Positions 1 through 9,209 of a stretch of 64,000 nucleotides of DNA are shown in pieces. The stretch's first letter is position 1, and each line of letters begins with the position of its first letter. The DNA is from Actinomycetales bacterium Actino_02 (GTDB taxonomy: Bacteria; Actinomycetota; Actinomycetes; Propionibacteriales; Propionibacteriaceae). The stretch is taken from assembly GCA_001603275.1 (NCBI GenBank), contig LUYM01000020.1:211668-275667 (forward strand), in the 5' to 3' direction. The notes under the pieces are model-generated. The model was not told where the DNA came from and made no database searches. It worked only from the letters and a program-made list of their open reading frames with translations. The position numbers were made by a program, and so were the translations under genes.

Positions 1-94
1 AGTCGGCTGGGCGATGGGCGTGATCTCCATCGTGGCCGTCGTGCTATCAGTCATACCTACCCTCATCGCGACTCGAAGGTTCCTTCGGGTTTAG
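1..94 (+). CDS. ftsX: FtsX C-terminus (partial)
   Basis: The reading frame from base 2 encodes about 30 residues: a hydrophobic helix (GVISIVAVVLSVIPTLIATR) followed by the basic end RRFLRV and a TAG stop at 92-94. This looks like the last transmembrane helix and tail of FtsX, the permease-like half of the FtsEX complex that activates septal peptidoglycan hydrolases. The call relies mainly on context: in actinobacteria ftsE-ftsX is followed by an M23 coiled-coil protein and smpB, exactly as here. The start lies outside the window. Confidence 0.7.
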   Translation, partial: VGWAMGVISIVAVVLSVIPTLIATRRFLRV

Positions 95-118
95 CCAGAC
101 AACTGATAGGGGCGAATC

Positions 119-1387
119 GTGCGGGTGCCTTCCTCCACCCAGAACGTGGCCCGGGGCAGCGGCCCTGGACGAATGTGGACCGGACTCCGGTCGCTACTGG
201 TGATCGGCCTGGTCGCGGGTCTGAGCGTGAGTCTCAGCGGACCTGCGCAGGCGGAGAACCTCAATGACGCCCGGGATCGGGTCCGTCGTGAGCTCTCCCA
301 GACCAACAAACAAGTCGCCGCGGACAAGAAGGCTTTGGCCGACGCCAAGGCGCAACTGGTGGACGCTCAGGAGCAGCTGATCACGGCCCAGCGGGCGCTC
401 GAGGCCGCCAACGCCAAGCTCGACCAGGCAAAGGCCGATGATGCGCAGATTGCGCAGGAGCTGGCCGAAGCGGACGCGGCCGCACAGGCGGCACAGGCTG
501 CCGAGCAGCAAGCGCAGGCACGGGTCGCCGAACAGCGGCGGGTGGTGGCCAATGCCGTCCGCTCTGCCTACCAGCAGCAGACGCCGCTCCTCGGGGTGAC
601 CATGGTGCTCGGTTCCGACTCGGCCGCCGATCTGGCCCAGCGGATGCAGTGGACCGACTCCATCTTGGGCAATGTGCAGGCGCAGTACGCGCGACTCAGC
701 GCCGCGGAGGCCGAGTTGGCCGCAACGACGGCCTCCAAGCAGGCTGCCCAGGCCAAAGTCGCCGAACGCCGCCAGGCCAGTGCCTCGGCGCTGGCCAAGG
801 TGCAGAAGCTCACTCGCGAAGCGGCCGGCTATCAGGCGACGGTGACCGCTCTGGTGGCCAAGCGGGAGAAGGCGAAGTCCGCGGCCAAGGATGAGCTTGA
901 CCAGTCCCAGTCGCAATACGAGGCGCTGCAGCGCGAGGAAGCAAAGATCGCGGCGAAGCTGGCCAAGGACAACTACAACCTGGTCAACAAGGGCGGCTTC
1001 ATCCGTCCGGTGAATGCGCCGGCCGGATCCCCCTTCGGAATGCGCTTCCACCCGATCCTGCACTACTGGCGGATGCACTGGGGCACCGACTTCGGCGCCG
1101 CCTGCGGTGCCCCGATCCGGGCCATGGCGAACGGCAAGGTGGTGTCGGCCGGCTGGACTACTACCGGCTTCGGCAACTACACGATCATCAGCTACGGCAA
1201 GATGAAGGGCGCCCAGCTGGCCAGCGGCTATGCCCACCAGTCCAAGATCATCGTCAAGGCCGGTGAGTATGTGGCTCAAGGCCAGATCGTCGGCTACGTC
1301 GGCACCACCGGGCTGAGCACGGGATGCCACCTGCACCTGCAGATCTACCGCAACGGTGAGCGGGTCAACCCGATGAACTACCTCTGA
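119..1387 (+). CDS. Secreted coiled-coil M23 peptidoglycan hydrolase (EnvC/PcsB-like FtsEX partner)
   Basis: Predicted secreted murein endopeptidase of 422 aa. The N-terminus carries a signal peptide (hydrophobic stretch about residues 23-42, then PAQAE). A long Ala/Gln/Lys-rich coiled coil covers about residues 45-290. A C-terminal LytM/M23 domain spans about 300-420. Its zinc and catalytic residues are present: H320 and D324 in HWGTD, H404 and H406 in CHLHLQ, plus YAH before them. The GTG start at 119 has AGGGG six bases upstream; an ATG at 173 would also leave a full signal peptide. It sits 24 bp after ftsX, so by family knowledge it is probably the hydrolase whose coiled coil is controlled by FtsEX at the septum. 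That link is inferred from order and architecture. Confidence 0.88.
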   Translation: MRVPSSTQNVARGSGPGRMWTGLRSLLVIGLVAGLSVSLSGPAQAENLNDARDRVRRELSQTNKQVAADKKALADAKAQLVDAQEQLITAQRALEAANAKLDQAKADDAQIAQELAEADAAAQAAQAAEQQAQARVAEQRRVVANAVRSAYQQQTPLLGVTMVLGSDSAADLAQRMQWTDSILGNVQAQYARLSAAEAELAATTASKQAAQAKVAERRQASASALAKVQKLTREAAGYQATVTALVAKREKAKSAAKDELDQSQSQYEALQREEAKIAAKLAKDNYNLVNKGGFIRPVNAPAGSPFGMRFHPILHYWRMHWGTDFGAACGAPIRAMANGKVVSAGWTTTGFGNYTIISYGKMKGAQLASGYAHQSKIIVKAGEYVAQGQIVGYVGTTGLSTGCHLHLQIYRNGERVNPMNYL

Positions 1388-1455
1388 TCGCGGGCGGCGG
1401 AGCCGTCAGCCGGAGTTGGTAGGCTGACGGAACCGCACTGTGGGAAGGAGGAGCC

Positions 1456-1932
1456 ATGCCGCGACCGCAGGGACGGATCATGGTGGCGCAGAACCGCAAA
1501 GCGCGGCACGACTACCACCTGCACGACCGCTTCGAAGCGGGCATCGTGCTCACCGGCACCGAGGTGAAGTCGTTGCGTCTGGGCCGAGCATCGCTGGCCG
1601 ATGCCTTCGCCACCGTCGACGACGGCGAGGTCTGGCTGCGCAATGCGCACATCCCGGAGTACGCCTTCGGCACGTGGACCAACCACGCCACCCGGCGCAA
1701 TCGCAAGCTGCTGTTGCATCGCAAGGAGATCACCAAGCTCGATCGCGAGACGTCGGCGACCGGCAAGACCATCGTTCCGCTGGCCATCTACTTCTCCGAC
1801 GGATACGCCAAGGTCGAACTGGCTATCGCCACCGGCAAGAAGGACTGGGACAAGCGACAGACTATCGCTGCCCGCGACGCCGACCGGGACACACAGCGTG
1901 AGTTGGCCGCTCGCAACCGGGGCGAACGGTGA
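1456..1932 (+). CDS. smpB: SsrA-binding protein SmpB
   Basis: SmpB, 158 aa, binds the tRNA-like domain of tmRNA and brings it to stalled ribosomes for trans-translation. The fold is recognisable throughout: [10 protein letters not shown] near the N-terminus, GTEVKSLR, the [14 protein letters not shown] core and the basic C-terminal tail starting around KKDWDKRQ. Start ATG 1456 has a strong AAGGAGG at 1445-1451; an internal ATG at 1480 is less likely because mycobacterial SmpB has a similar N-terminal extension. Its stop overlaps the GTG of the next gene by 4 bp. The partner RNA ssrA lies only 2.3 kb downstream. Confidence 0.97.
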   Translation: MPRPQGRIMVAQNRKARHDYHLHDRFEAGIVLTGTEVKSLRLGRASLADAFATVDDGEVWLRNAHIPEYAFGTWTNHATRRNRKLLLHRKEITKLDRETSATGKTIVPLAIYFSDGYAKVELAIATGKKDWDKRQTIAARDADRDTQRELAARNRGER

Positions 1933-3797
1933 GCCGAGGGAGGCTTCCCTCCTGGCTGGCGGCGCTGGCCGTCTTGATGCTGACCGGCTGGTCGGCGGTG
2001 GTTGCCGCGCCGTCGGCCGTGGCCGCGTCCGGTGATCGGATCGACAGCCTCAACGTCGTCGCCACCGTGGACGAGCAGGGCTACGTCCATGTCACCGAGA
2101 CCTTCGTCTGGCGGTTCGGATCCGGATCGGGACGCCACGGCATCACCCGTACCCTGATCACTCGCGAGCCGGACGGCACCAGCGACTTCGACATGGTGTA
2201 CCGGATCGACCAGATCACGGTGTCCAGCCCTGACCCGCAGGTGGCCACGGATCTCCAGATCACCGACAGAGGCAGCGGGCGCGAGCAGTATCAGGAACTG
2301 AGAATCGGCTCACCGGACCAGACGGTCAGCTCCGACACGGCCACGTACGTGATCTCCTATCGGGAGCTGGGCTTGCTCCGCACGGCGAATGGCATCCCGC
2401 AGCTCTATTGGGATGTGACCGGCTCGTCGATGCCCGCGATCAGCGCCGCCCAGGTGGCGGTGAGTGTGCCCGGTGGAGCTCAGGACGCGGTCTGCTCGAT
2501 CGCACGAGCGGGTCAGAGCGGGAGTTGCCAGGAAGCGAAAGTAGTCGGCCAGCAGGCCGTTTTCGCTGGTGCCGTCCCTTCCGGCGAGCTGATGACTGTC
2601 GCCGTGAAACTGGCCGATGGTGCGGTCACTAATCCCAACGTCCTGCGCGAGGAGAGCGCCGACGCCATTGCCGCCCGTCAGACCGCCTGGCAGCTCGGTG
2701 GCTCGCTGGGGGTCGCGGCCCTGGTGCCGTTCGCCGGCTGGGCCTACCTGCGCCGCCGCACCCGCGACTACCGCTTCGCCGGCATGCCGCCGGGCACCAT
2801 CCCGCCACCGGGAGTGGCGGCCACCGAAGTGCTTTCCGACCCGAAGCTGGAGATCCCGGTCTGCTTCGCGCCGCCACCGATCGCTGTCGCCGAGGCCGGC
2901 CTGCTGGTCGACGGCGAGTTGCAGGTGCGCGACACCACGGCAACCCTGGTCAGCCTGGCCGTCAGTGGGGCGGTCCGGTTGCGCAGTGACGAGATCCAGC
3001 AGGTGGAGCTGGTCGACCCGTCGGTTCGACTCGGCGGGCCGGAGCAGGTGCTGCTGGCGGAGCTGTTCCCCACGGCCGAGGTCGGCAGTCAGCGCGACTT
3101 GGGTGAGGCCGGCACGATGACCGATGCGCATGAGTCGGTTGGACGTGCCGTGATGAATCACGCCAGCCAGGAGGGCTGGTTCGCCCGCGAGCCCGGAGGC
3201 GTCGTCGGAGTGGGGCGCGGCCTGGCTAAGACACTGTTCCCGCTGATCGTGGTGGGCTTCTTCGGGGTGAACGTGCTGGGCTCGATGGTGCTGTGGGCCC
3301 TGCCTGTGCTCGGCTCGCTGGTAATCACCTGGGTGGTGGTTCGAGCGCGACTGCGCCGCGGTCAGCGAACCGGGCTGGGCCGAGCGCTCACTGATCAGAT
3401 CGAGGGCTTCCGGCTATACCTGGCAACGGCCGAGGCCGAGCAGTTGCAGTTCGAAGAGGGCGAGGACATCTTCAGTAAGTACCTGCCCTGGGCAGTGATG
3501 TTCGACCTGACGGAGCGCTGGACGAAAGTGTGTGAACGGCTGGTCGAGCTCGGCCGGATTCCCGACCTGACGCCCACCTGGTACTACGGTCCGAACTGGA
3601 GCCTGGCCACCATGGGCTGGCAGCTGAACCAGCTGGACACCTCGGTGATGGGCTCGATCGCCGAGGCCGCCCCCGCGTTCAGCTCCGACACCGGTTTCGG
3701 CAGTGGCGGTTCCGCCTTTGGCGGCGGTGACTTCGGCGGGGGCGGCGGTTTCAGTTCCGGCGGTGGTGGTGGCGGCGGTGGCGCCAGCAGCTGGTAG
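1929..3797 (+). CDS. DUF2207 membrane protein with Gly-rich tail
   Basis: Predicted membrane protein of 622 aa matching the DUF2207 layout. It has a signal peptide (residues 1-33, ending AVAAS), an extracellular beta-rich domain starting [22 protein letters not shown], a transmembrane helix at about 255-275, a cytoplasmic domain, two further helices at about 437-471, and a low-complexity tail rich in Gly and Ser that ends GGGGASSW. The GTG start overlaps the smpB stop (GTGA), which suggests translational coupling. Function is unknown for the family. The poly-Gly end is typical of bacterial DUF2207 proteins and is not a sign of degradation. Confidence 0.85.
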   Translation: MSRGRLPSWLAALAVLMLTGWSAVVAAPSAVAASGDRIDSLNVVATVDEQGYVHVTETFVWRFGSGSGRHGITRTLITREPDGTSDFDMVYRIDQITVSSPDPQVATDLQITDRGSGREQYQELRIGSPDQTVSSDTATYVISYRELGLLRTANGIPQLYWDVTGSSMPAISAAQVAVSVPGGAQDAVCSIARAGQSGSCQEAKVVGQQAVFAGAVPSGELMTVAVKLADGAVTNPNVLREESADAIAARQTAWQLGGSLGVAALVPFAGWAYLRRRTRDYRFAGMPPGTIPPPGVAATEVLSDPKLEIPVCFAPPPIAVAEAGLLVDGELQVRDTTATLVSLAVSGAVRLRSDEIQQVELVDPSVRLGGPEQVLLAELFPTAEVGSQRDLGEAGTMTDAHESVGRAVMNHASQEGWFAREPGGVVGVGRGLAKTLFPLIVVGFFGVNVLGSMVLWALPVLGSLVITWVVVRARLRRGQRTGLGRALTDQIEGFRLYLATAEAEQLQFEEGEDIFSKYLPWAVMFDLTERWTKVCERLVELGRIPDLTPTWYYGPNWSLATMGWQLNQLDTSVMGSIAEAAPAFSSDTGFGSGGSAFGGGDFGGGGGFSSGGGGGGGGASSW

Positions 3798-3800
3798 CTG

Positions 3801-4169
3801 CTACTTCACTCCGACCAGGTCGCAGACGAAGATCAGCGTCTCGCCCGGCGCGATCACGCCGCCGGCGCCGCGGTCACCGTAGGCCAGGTGCGGCGGGATT
3901 TCGAGGCGGCGGCGTCCGCCGACCTTCATTCCGATCAGCCCGGTGTCCCAGCCGGTGATCACCCGGCGGGCGCCGAGCGGGAAGACCAGGGGAGCTCCGC
4001 GGTCGTAGCTGGAGTCGAACTCCTCGCCGCTGGAGTGAGCGACACCGACATAGTGCACAGCGACGGTCTTGCCGGCGACGGCTTCGGGGCCGGTGCCGAC
4101 CTCAAGGTCGATGATCTGCAGTTCGGTGGGAGCTGGACCCTCGATCGGGTCGACGAATGGCTTGTCCAT
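3801..4169 (-). CDS. FKBP-type peptidyl-prolyl cis-trans isomerase
   Basis: Single-domain FKBP of 122 aa, a prolyl isomerase likely acting in the cytoplasm since no signal peptide is seen. Family signatures run along its length: VHYVG, GEEFDSS, PLVFPLG, VITGWDTGLIGMKVGGRRRLEIPP, LAYG and the terminal LIFVCDLVGV. It is convergent with the DUF2207 gene, with only 3 bp between the two stop codons. The ATG at 4167-4169 has no Shine-Dalgarno but lies 7 nt downstream of TAGGGT on the minus strand, so it is probably translated from a leaderless mRNA. Confidence 0.93.
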   Translation of the reverse strand: MDKPFVDPIEGPAPTELQIIDLEVGTGPEAVAGKTVAVHYVGVAHSSGEEFDSSYDRGAPLVFPLGARRVITGWDTGLIGMKVGGRRRLEIPPHLAYGDRGAGGVIAPGETLIFVCDLVGVK

Positions 4170-4176
4170 GCGCGGA

Positions 4177-4182
4177 ACCCTA
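4177..4182 (-). promoter_or_regulatory. Leaderless -10 element of the FKBP gene
   Basis: On the minus strand TAGGGT is followed by 7 nt and then the ATG of the FKBP gene. This is the leaderless arrangement seen at many other genes of the window; no ribosome-binding site is present. Confidence 0.55.
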
Positions 4183-4210
4183 CCGAATCGGCACCGGTGC
4201 CCCGGCGGCG

Positions 4211-4216
4211 TATACT
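4211..4216 (+). promoter_or_regulatory. ssrA promoter -10 (TATACT)
   Basis: TATACT lies 42 bp before the mature tmRNA 5' end. A transcription start near 4223 would give a precursor with about 36 nt to be removed by RNase P. The -35 (around 4188-4193) is poor. Confidence 0.5.
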
Positions 4217-4258
4217 TTGAAAACTGAGCGGGTCACACCGCGCAGGTACAACTCAACA

Positions 4259-4625
<367 letters not shown>

Positions 4626-4664
4626 GCTGCCCGACCCACCCGGTCGGCGGCACTCTGCTGAGGG

Positions 4665-4692
4665 CAGCCCTCACCGATATCGGTGAGGGCTG
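4665..4692 (+). terminator. Rho-independent terminator of ssrA
   Basis: A perfect 14-bp inverted repeat (CAGCCCTCACCGAT and ATCGGTGAGGGCTG, with no spacer) lies 40 bp after the tmRNA CCA and is followed by GTTTCTTT. It is one of very few hairpins in the window with a clear T-rich tail. Confidence 0.85.
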
Positions 4693-4797
4693 TTTCTTTG
4701 TGAGTGCCGGTTGAGCGGTCAGTTTGCGGTCGATTAGGCACCCTCCCCACTTTTCGGAGTAATGCGCGTATCGCGGCCGATTAGCGTGATCTTCAGC

Positions 4798-6282
4798 ATG
4801 AATAGCGGCGCCCCCTCCACGACCTCCAGCCAGCACCACATCATCGATGTGGTGCGCTGGTTGCTGATTGTGGCCACCGTGATGTTCGCTGCGGCCGGGC
4901 TCTGGATCCGCTACCGGTTCGGCGCCGTCCTGCTCGACCAGGTGCTGCTCAACCTTCCGGCGATCGGCGGAGGCGCCGGTGTCGGCAGCGGTGCTGTCGC
5001 AGTGGAGCTGGTCGGCTGGGTGATGGTCCCGCTCACGCTCGCTGCGGCGGTGTCGGTGGTGTTGGTCCGCCGAGGCCGACGAGCCGGACGGGTGCAGGGG
5101 CGGATCTCGATGCGTGCGATCTGGCTGCCGCTCCTGGCCGCCCTGGTTTCGCTGGCCAGCTTCTTGTCGATCACCGGGGTTCCGCAATATGTGTACTCCT
5201 TGAGCGATAGTCGATCCATCGAGCCTTACTACGTGACCCCGGCAATCACGGCCAAGCCCGCTCGGGCGCTCAACCTGATCACCATCTACCTGGAGTCCAT
5301 TGAGGACACCTTCAGCGACACACAGCTGTTCGGCGAGGATCTGCTGGCTCCGGTCGAGCAGGCCACCCGTGACTGGTCGGTGTACCGAGATCTGCAGCAG
5401 CCGGCGACAGGCGGCTGGACGATGGCCGGCATCGTGGCAACCCAATGCGGGATGGCTCTGAAGAGCGACCTCCTGGAGGCCGGCTTCGACCCCAACGAGA
5501 CCGGCGAACGCCTCGGCACCTACCTGCCCGGCGCGGTGTGTCTGGGAGACCTGCTGGGCCAGGCCGGCTACACCAGCACGTTCCTTGGTGGGGCCAGCAG
5601 TTCCTTCGCCGGCAAGGACACCTATCTGCACTCGCACGGCTACCAGACCGTCCTCGGGTTGGACGACTGGAAGCGGACCGGAGAAGCTGCCCAGGACATC
5701 TCCGATTGGGGGCTGTCCGACCAGCGCCTGTTCGCCCGGGCCAGCGCTGTGGTCGACGAGCTGCACGCCGCGCAGCGGCCGTTCAACCTCACCCTGCTCA
5801 CCCTGGATACGCACGAACCGGCCGTCCTGCGGGACTCCTGTCCAGCTTCGGGGCGCGAGCCGATGGCTGCCGCGACGCACTGCTCGATGCAGGCCGTGGC
5901 CGGCTTCATCGATCACCTGCGGGCGGCGGGCTACCTGGCAGACACCGTCGTCATCGTTACCGGCGACCACCTCAAGGGGATCGGTGCCGGGACGGCGTTC
6001 TATGACGAGCTCTCCCAGGCATCGCAGCGGAGAATCTTCTTCCGGCTTTGGAGCCCGGCCCCGGTTCGGCTGGAGGTGGCTGAGGGTGACCAGTTCTCGG
6101 TGCTGCCGACCACCTTGGAGGCGCTGGGCTTTTCGGTTGCCGGCGGCAGAGCAGGACTCGGCATGTCACTCATCGGCACTCGCCCGGTCGTGGGAGTGGC
6201 ATTGGCGCTTCCACCTCAGGAATACGCCGCACTGCTCTCGGCGCCTTCGCGGACCTTCTATGCCCGGATCTGGGCTCGTTGA
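4798..6282 (+). CDS. OpgB/MdoB-like phosphoglycerol transferase (LtaS superfamily sulfatase fold)
   Basis: Membrane protein of 494 aa with three N-terminal helices (about residues 18-36, 68-88 and 108-126) and a large alkaline-phosphatase-fold domain. Motifs match OpgB, which moves phosphoglycerol onto periplasmic glucans in proteobacteria: ITIYLESIEDTFSD (metal ligand E166), GGWTMAGIVATQCG (nucleophile T208), CLGDLL with a following GG, DTH (D337, H339) and TGDH (D390, H391). All expected active-site residues are present, so it should be active. The acceptor in a Gram-positive is unknown; a membrane or cell-wall glycan is the natural guess. An in-frame ATG at 4762 is an alternative start, with GGAG only 2 nt upstream. 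It follows the ssrA terminator and stands alone. Confidence 0.8.
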   Translation: MNSGAPSTTSSQHHIIDVVRWLLIVATVMFAAAGLWIRYRFGAVLLDQVLLNLPAIGGGAGVGSGAVAVELVGWVMVPLTLAAAVSVVLVRRGRRAGRVQGRISMRAIWLPLLAALVSLASFLSITGVPQYVYSLSDSRSIEPYYVTPAITAKPARALNLITIYLESIEDTFSDTQLFGEDLLAPVEQATRDWSVYRDLQQPATGGWTMAGIVATQCGMALKSDLLEAGFDPNETGERLGTYLPGAVCLGDLLGQAGYTSTFLGGASSSFAGKDTYLHSHGYQTVLGLDDWKRTGEAAQDISDWGLSDQRLFARASAVVDELHAAQRPFNLTLLTLDTHEPAVLRDSCPASGREPMAAATHCSMQAVAGFIDHLRAAGYLADTVVIVTGDHLKGIGAGTAFYDELSQASQRRIFFRLWSPAPVRLEVAEGDQFSVLPTTLEALGFSVAGGRAGLGMSLIGTRPVVGVALALPPQEYAALLSAPSRTFYARIWAR

Positions 6283-6323
6283 GCTTCTCCGCCGCTGGAT
6301 AAGGTGGGGCCACGGGAGGTGTG

Positions 6324-6881
6324 ATGGCCAGTTACGGCGTTGGTGACTTACTGGTCGCGGGTATCGCGATCAGTGACGGTGTGTTCGACGGCACTGTGAT
6401 CCTCCTAGTCGAGGCCGACGAGTCCGGCACGGTGGGTGTGGTGCTGAACCGCATCTCCGACCTGGATCTCCCCTCGGCCCTTCCGGCCTGGGCGGGCCTG
6501 GTCAGTGAGCCGGCCCGGCTGTTCGACGGCGGCCCCGTCTCGCAACAGGGTGCGATCTGCCTGGCGGAGCCGTCGCATGCCGGTGAGGAGCCGCCGGGTT
6601 GGCGTCCGATCTTCGGCAGGGTGGGGCTGCTGAATCTGGAGACGCCCGTGGAGATCGCGTCCGGTGCCTACCGGCGGCTGCGGATCTTCGCCGGGTACGC
6701 CGGTTGGGATGCCGGCCAGCTGGAAAGAGAGCTTGAGCTGGGCATGTGGGAGGTGGTGCCGGCCTTGATCGAGGACGTCTTCGACACCCAACCGGCCAGC
6801 CTGTGGCGGCGGATACTACGTCGCCAAGGGGGAGAGCTCGCGCTGCTCTCTACCTGGACGGCGAACGCAGAACTCAACTGA
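6324..6881 (+). CDS. YqgE/AlgH family protein (UPF0301)
   Basis: YqgE/AlgH-family protein of 185 aa. Recognisable segments are GDLLVAGIAISDGVFDGTVILL near the N-terminus, GTVGVVLNR, LFDGGPV, RIFAGYAGWDAGQLE and the C-terminal W-rich region. The family's biochemical role is not settled. ATG 6324 is favoured because GGGAGGT at 6314-6320 is better spaced from it than from the adjoining GTG 6321. It lies upstream of mtrA, separated by a 49-bp gap that holds a likely mtrA promoter. Confidence 0.88.
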   Translation: MASYGVGDLLVAGIAISDGVFDGTVILLVEADESGTVGVVLNRISDLDLPSALPAWAGLVSEPARLFDGGPVSQQGAICLAEPSHAGEEPPGWRPIFGRVGLLNLETPVEIASGAYRRLRIFAGYAGWDAGQLERELELGMWEVVPALIEDVFDTQPASLWRRILRRQGGELALLSTWTANAELN

Positions 6882-6896
6882 GCGCGCCTTGTCGCA

Positions 6897-6902
6897 TAGG
6901 AT
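6897..6902 (+). promoter_or_regulatory. Putative mtrA promoter -10 (TAGGAT)
   Basis: TAGGAT lies 28 bp before the TTG start of mtrA. A transcription start near 6909 would give a short 22-nt leader containing the AAGGAGGG ribosome-binding site. No good -35 is seen. Confidence 0.4.
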
Positions 6903-6930
6903 TACGCTGTTGCAAGTCCAAGGAGGGAAG

Positions 6931-7647
6931 TTGCTTTCAGAGGCTCCCCGCACCGCACCGGCGCGGATCTTGGTGGTGGACGACGACGAGGCCCTCGCCG
7001 AGATGCTGCACATTGTGCTGGAGTCGGAGGGCTACGACGCCCGGCTCTGCCACAACGGCGACACCGCCCTGGCCGCCTTCCACGACTACCGACCCGACCT
7101 CGTCCTCTTGGATCTGATGCTGCCCGGGCGCGACGGCGTGGACGTGTGTCGCGACATCCGCGAGGAGTCCGGCGTGCCGGTGATCATGCTCACCGCCAAG
7201 TCCGACACCACCGATGTGGTGGACGGCCTGGCTGCCGGAGCCGACGACTACGTTCCCAAGCCGTTCAAGACCCAGGAGTTGATCGCCCGAATCAAGACCC
7301 GGCTGCGCCGCCACGTGGTGGCCGACTCCGACAACGACACCTTGCGGATCGGCGACCTGGTGATCCGGGTCAACGAGCACACCGTCCGGCGTGGCGACAG
7401 TGAGATCACCCTGACCCCGCTGGAGTTCGATCTGCTGCTCGCGCTGGCCCGCCGGCCGCGACAGGCCTTCACCCGTGAGGTGCTTCTCGAGGAAGTGTGG
7501 GGTTACCGGCACGCCTCCGACACCCGGCTGGTGAACGTCCATGTGCAGCGGCTGCGCTCGAAGATCGAGAAGGACCCGGAGAAGCCGGAGATCATCGTGA
7601 CGGTGCGCGGCGTCGGCTACCGCGCCGGTGAGCCCAAGTCGGCCTGA
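6931..7647 (+). CDS. mtrA: Response regulator MtrA
   Basis: OmpR/PhoB-class response regulator of 238 aa, partner of MtrB, controlling cell-wall and division genes in actinobacteria. The receiver domain (about 11-125) has the acidic pocket D17-D18-D19, phospho-acceptor D61 in LLDLMLPG, and KPFK. The winged-helix domain (about 140-233) ends LRSKIEKDPEKPEIIVTVRGVGYRAG. It aligns with mycobacterial MtrA through most of its length. TTG at 6931 was chosen because AAGGAGGGAAG sits directly upstream at 6920-6930; the open frame to 6889 lacks a start signal. Its stop overlaps the mtrB ATG by one base (TGATG). Confidence 0.95.
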   Translation: MLSEAPRTAPARILVVDDDEALAEMLHIVLESEGYDARLCHNGDTALAAFHDYRPDLVLLDLMLPGRDGVDVCRDIREESGVPVIMLTAKSDTTDVVDGLAAGADDYVPKPFKTQELIARIKTRLRRHVVADSDNDTLRIGDLVIRVNEHTVRRGDSEITLTPLEFDLLLALARRPRQAFTREVLLEEVWGYRHASDTRLVNVHVQRLRSKIEKDPEKPEIIVTVRGVGYRAGEPKSA

Positions 7648-9209
7648 TGAGACGCTGGCTGGCCCGGCTGAACCCGCTGCAGTTGTGGTCACGCTCGCTG
7701 CCGTACCGGGTGGTGACCAGCACCCTGCTGGCCGCCGTGCTGATTCTGATGGCCACCGGATGGTTCCTGACCGCCCAATCGGTCCAGGGAGTTATGGCCG
7801 GCAAGACCCAGGCCAGCCTCGCTGAGGCGTCTTCGGTGGTGGCCAGTATGCAGCGTGACCTTTCGGCCACCGACCCGCGAACCACTTCGCTGGGGGAGCG
7901 GATCACCCAGCTGACCAGGGAAGCCGCAAACCGCGGCAAGGTCGGCAATCAGTACTTCGTCGTGGTGGAGACCTCGATCGCCCAGATCGGAACCGAGGGA
8001 GTGGCGTCGTCCAGCATTCCGGACTCGATCCGCGTTGCCGCCGACGGGGACGGGCTGTGGAGCACCCCCACCGTGATCCGGTTCACCGACAGCCGGGCCG
8101 AGGAGCCTGGCTTGGTGGTGGCCGCCTTGCTGGTGGCTCCTGGACAGGAGCCGTACCGGATCTTCTTCCTGTTCTCGACCGCGCAGGAACAGCAGACGCT
8201 GGCCGTCGTCCAGCAGGCCACCTGGGCCACCGGGCTGTTCGTGATCGTCGGGCTGGCCGTGATGGTCTATCTGATCTCGCTGCAGATGCTGCGACCGGTG
8301 CGTGATGCCCGGCTGGCCGCCGAACGGCTGGCCGCTGGGCACCTGACCGACCGGATGAAGGTGACCGGTACCGAGGACCTGGCCGGTTTGGCCCGCTCGA
8401 TGAACCACATGGCCGCCGAGCTGGAGCACAAGATCACCGAGCTGGAGCACTTGTCGGCCGTCCAGCAGCGGTTCGTCTCCGACGTCTCCCATGAGCTGCG
8501 CACCCCGCTGACCACGATCCGAATGGCCAGCGAGGTGATCTACGCCCACCGGTTCAGCTTCGACGCCCCCTCGGGGCGGTCGGCAGAGTTGCTGGCTGCA
8601 GAGTTGGACCGCTTCGAGGAACTGCTGGCCGACCTCCTGGAGATCTCTCGCTTCGACGCCGGTGCCGCCCAGCTCGCTCTGGACGATGTCGACCTGCACG
8701 GATTGTCGACCGAGGAGGTGTCCGGTGTGCAGCGGCTGGCCGAGGAGTCCGGCAGCACGGTGACCGTCCTTGCCAGCGGCAACTGCGTGGCCGAGGTGGA
8801 TGGCCGCCGGATCCGGCGGATCCTGCGCAATCTGCTCACCAATGCGATCGAGCACGGCGAGGGAGGCCCGATCGTGGTCCAGGTCGCCGGTGATGAGAAG
8901 TCGGTGGCCATCGCCGTCCGCGATCACGGCGTCGGCTTCACCGTGGCCGAAGGCGGGCAGGTGTTCAACCGGTTCTGGCGAGCCGATCCGTCCCGTGGCC
9001 GTCGGGTCGGTGGCACCGGGCTGGGGCTGTCCATCGCTTTGGAGGACGCACGGCTGCACGGTGGCTGGCTGACCGCCTGGGGACGTCCCGGGGAGGGTGC
9101 CCAGTTCCGGCTGACGGTGCCGCGCCGAGCCGGCGACACCGTCCGCTCATCGCCACTGCCGCTGATTCCCGATGATGTGAAGGAGGGGATCGATGCGATC
9201 AGTAGCTGA
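7647..9209 (+). CDS. mtrB: Sensor histidine kinase MtrB
   Basis: Membrane histidine kinase of 520 aa. Order: a first transmembrane helix (about 24-45), an extracytoplasmic sensor (about 46-185), a second helix (about 190-213), HAMP (about 214-266), HisKA with H282 in SHELRTPLTTIR, then HATPase_c with the N box (LLTNAIEHGEG), G1 (DHGVGF), F box (FNRFWRAD) and G2 (GGTGLGLSIA). With MtrA and the lipoprotein LpqB it forms the conserved MtrAB-LpqB envelope system. The gene overlaps mtrA by 1 bp and lpqB by 17 bp, implying one operon. Confidence 0.95.
   Translation: MRRWLARLNPLQLWSRSLPYRVVTSTLLAAVLILMATGWFLTAQSVQGVMAGKTQASLAEASSVVASMQRDLSATDPRTTSLGERITQLTREAANRGKVGNQYFVVVETSIAQIGTEGVASSSIPDSIRVAADGDGLWSTPTVIRFTDSRAEEPGLVVAALLVAPGQEPYRIFFLFSTAQEQQTLAVVQQATWATGLFVIVGLAVMVYLISLQMLRPVRDARLAAERLAAGHLTDRMKVTGTEDLAGLARSMNHMAAELEHKITELEHLSAVQQRFVSDVSHELRTPLTTIRMASEVIYAHRFSFDAPSGRSAELLAAELDRFEELLADLLEISRFDAGAAQLALDDVDLHGLSTEEVSGVQRLAEESGSTVTVLASGNCVAEVDGRRIRRILRNLLTNAIEHGEGGPIVVQVAGDEKSVAIAVRDHGVGFTVAEGGQVFNRFWRADPSRGRRVGGTGLGLSIALEDARLHGGWLTAWGRPGEGAQFRLTVPRRAGDTVRSSPLPLIPDDVKEGIDAISS

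Noticed and set aside
3690..3797. Gly-rich end of the DUF2207 gene as a frameshift or low-quality sequence
   Set aside because: The frame is intact to a stop codon, and Gly/Ser-rich tails are normal in bacterial DUF2207 proteins.
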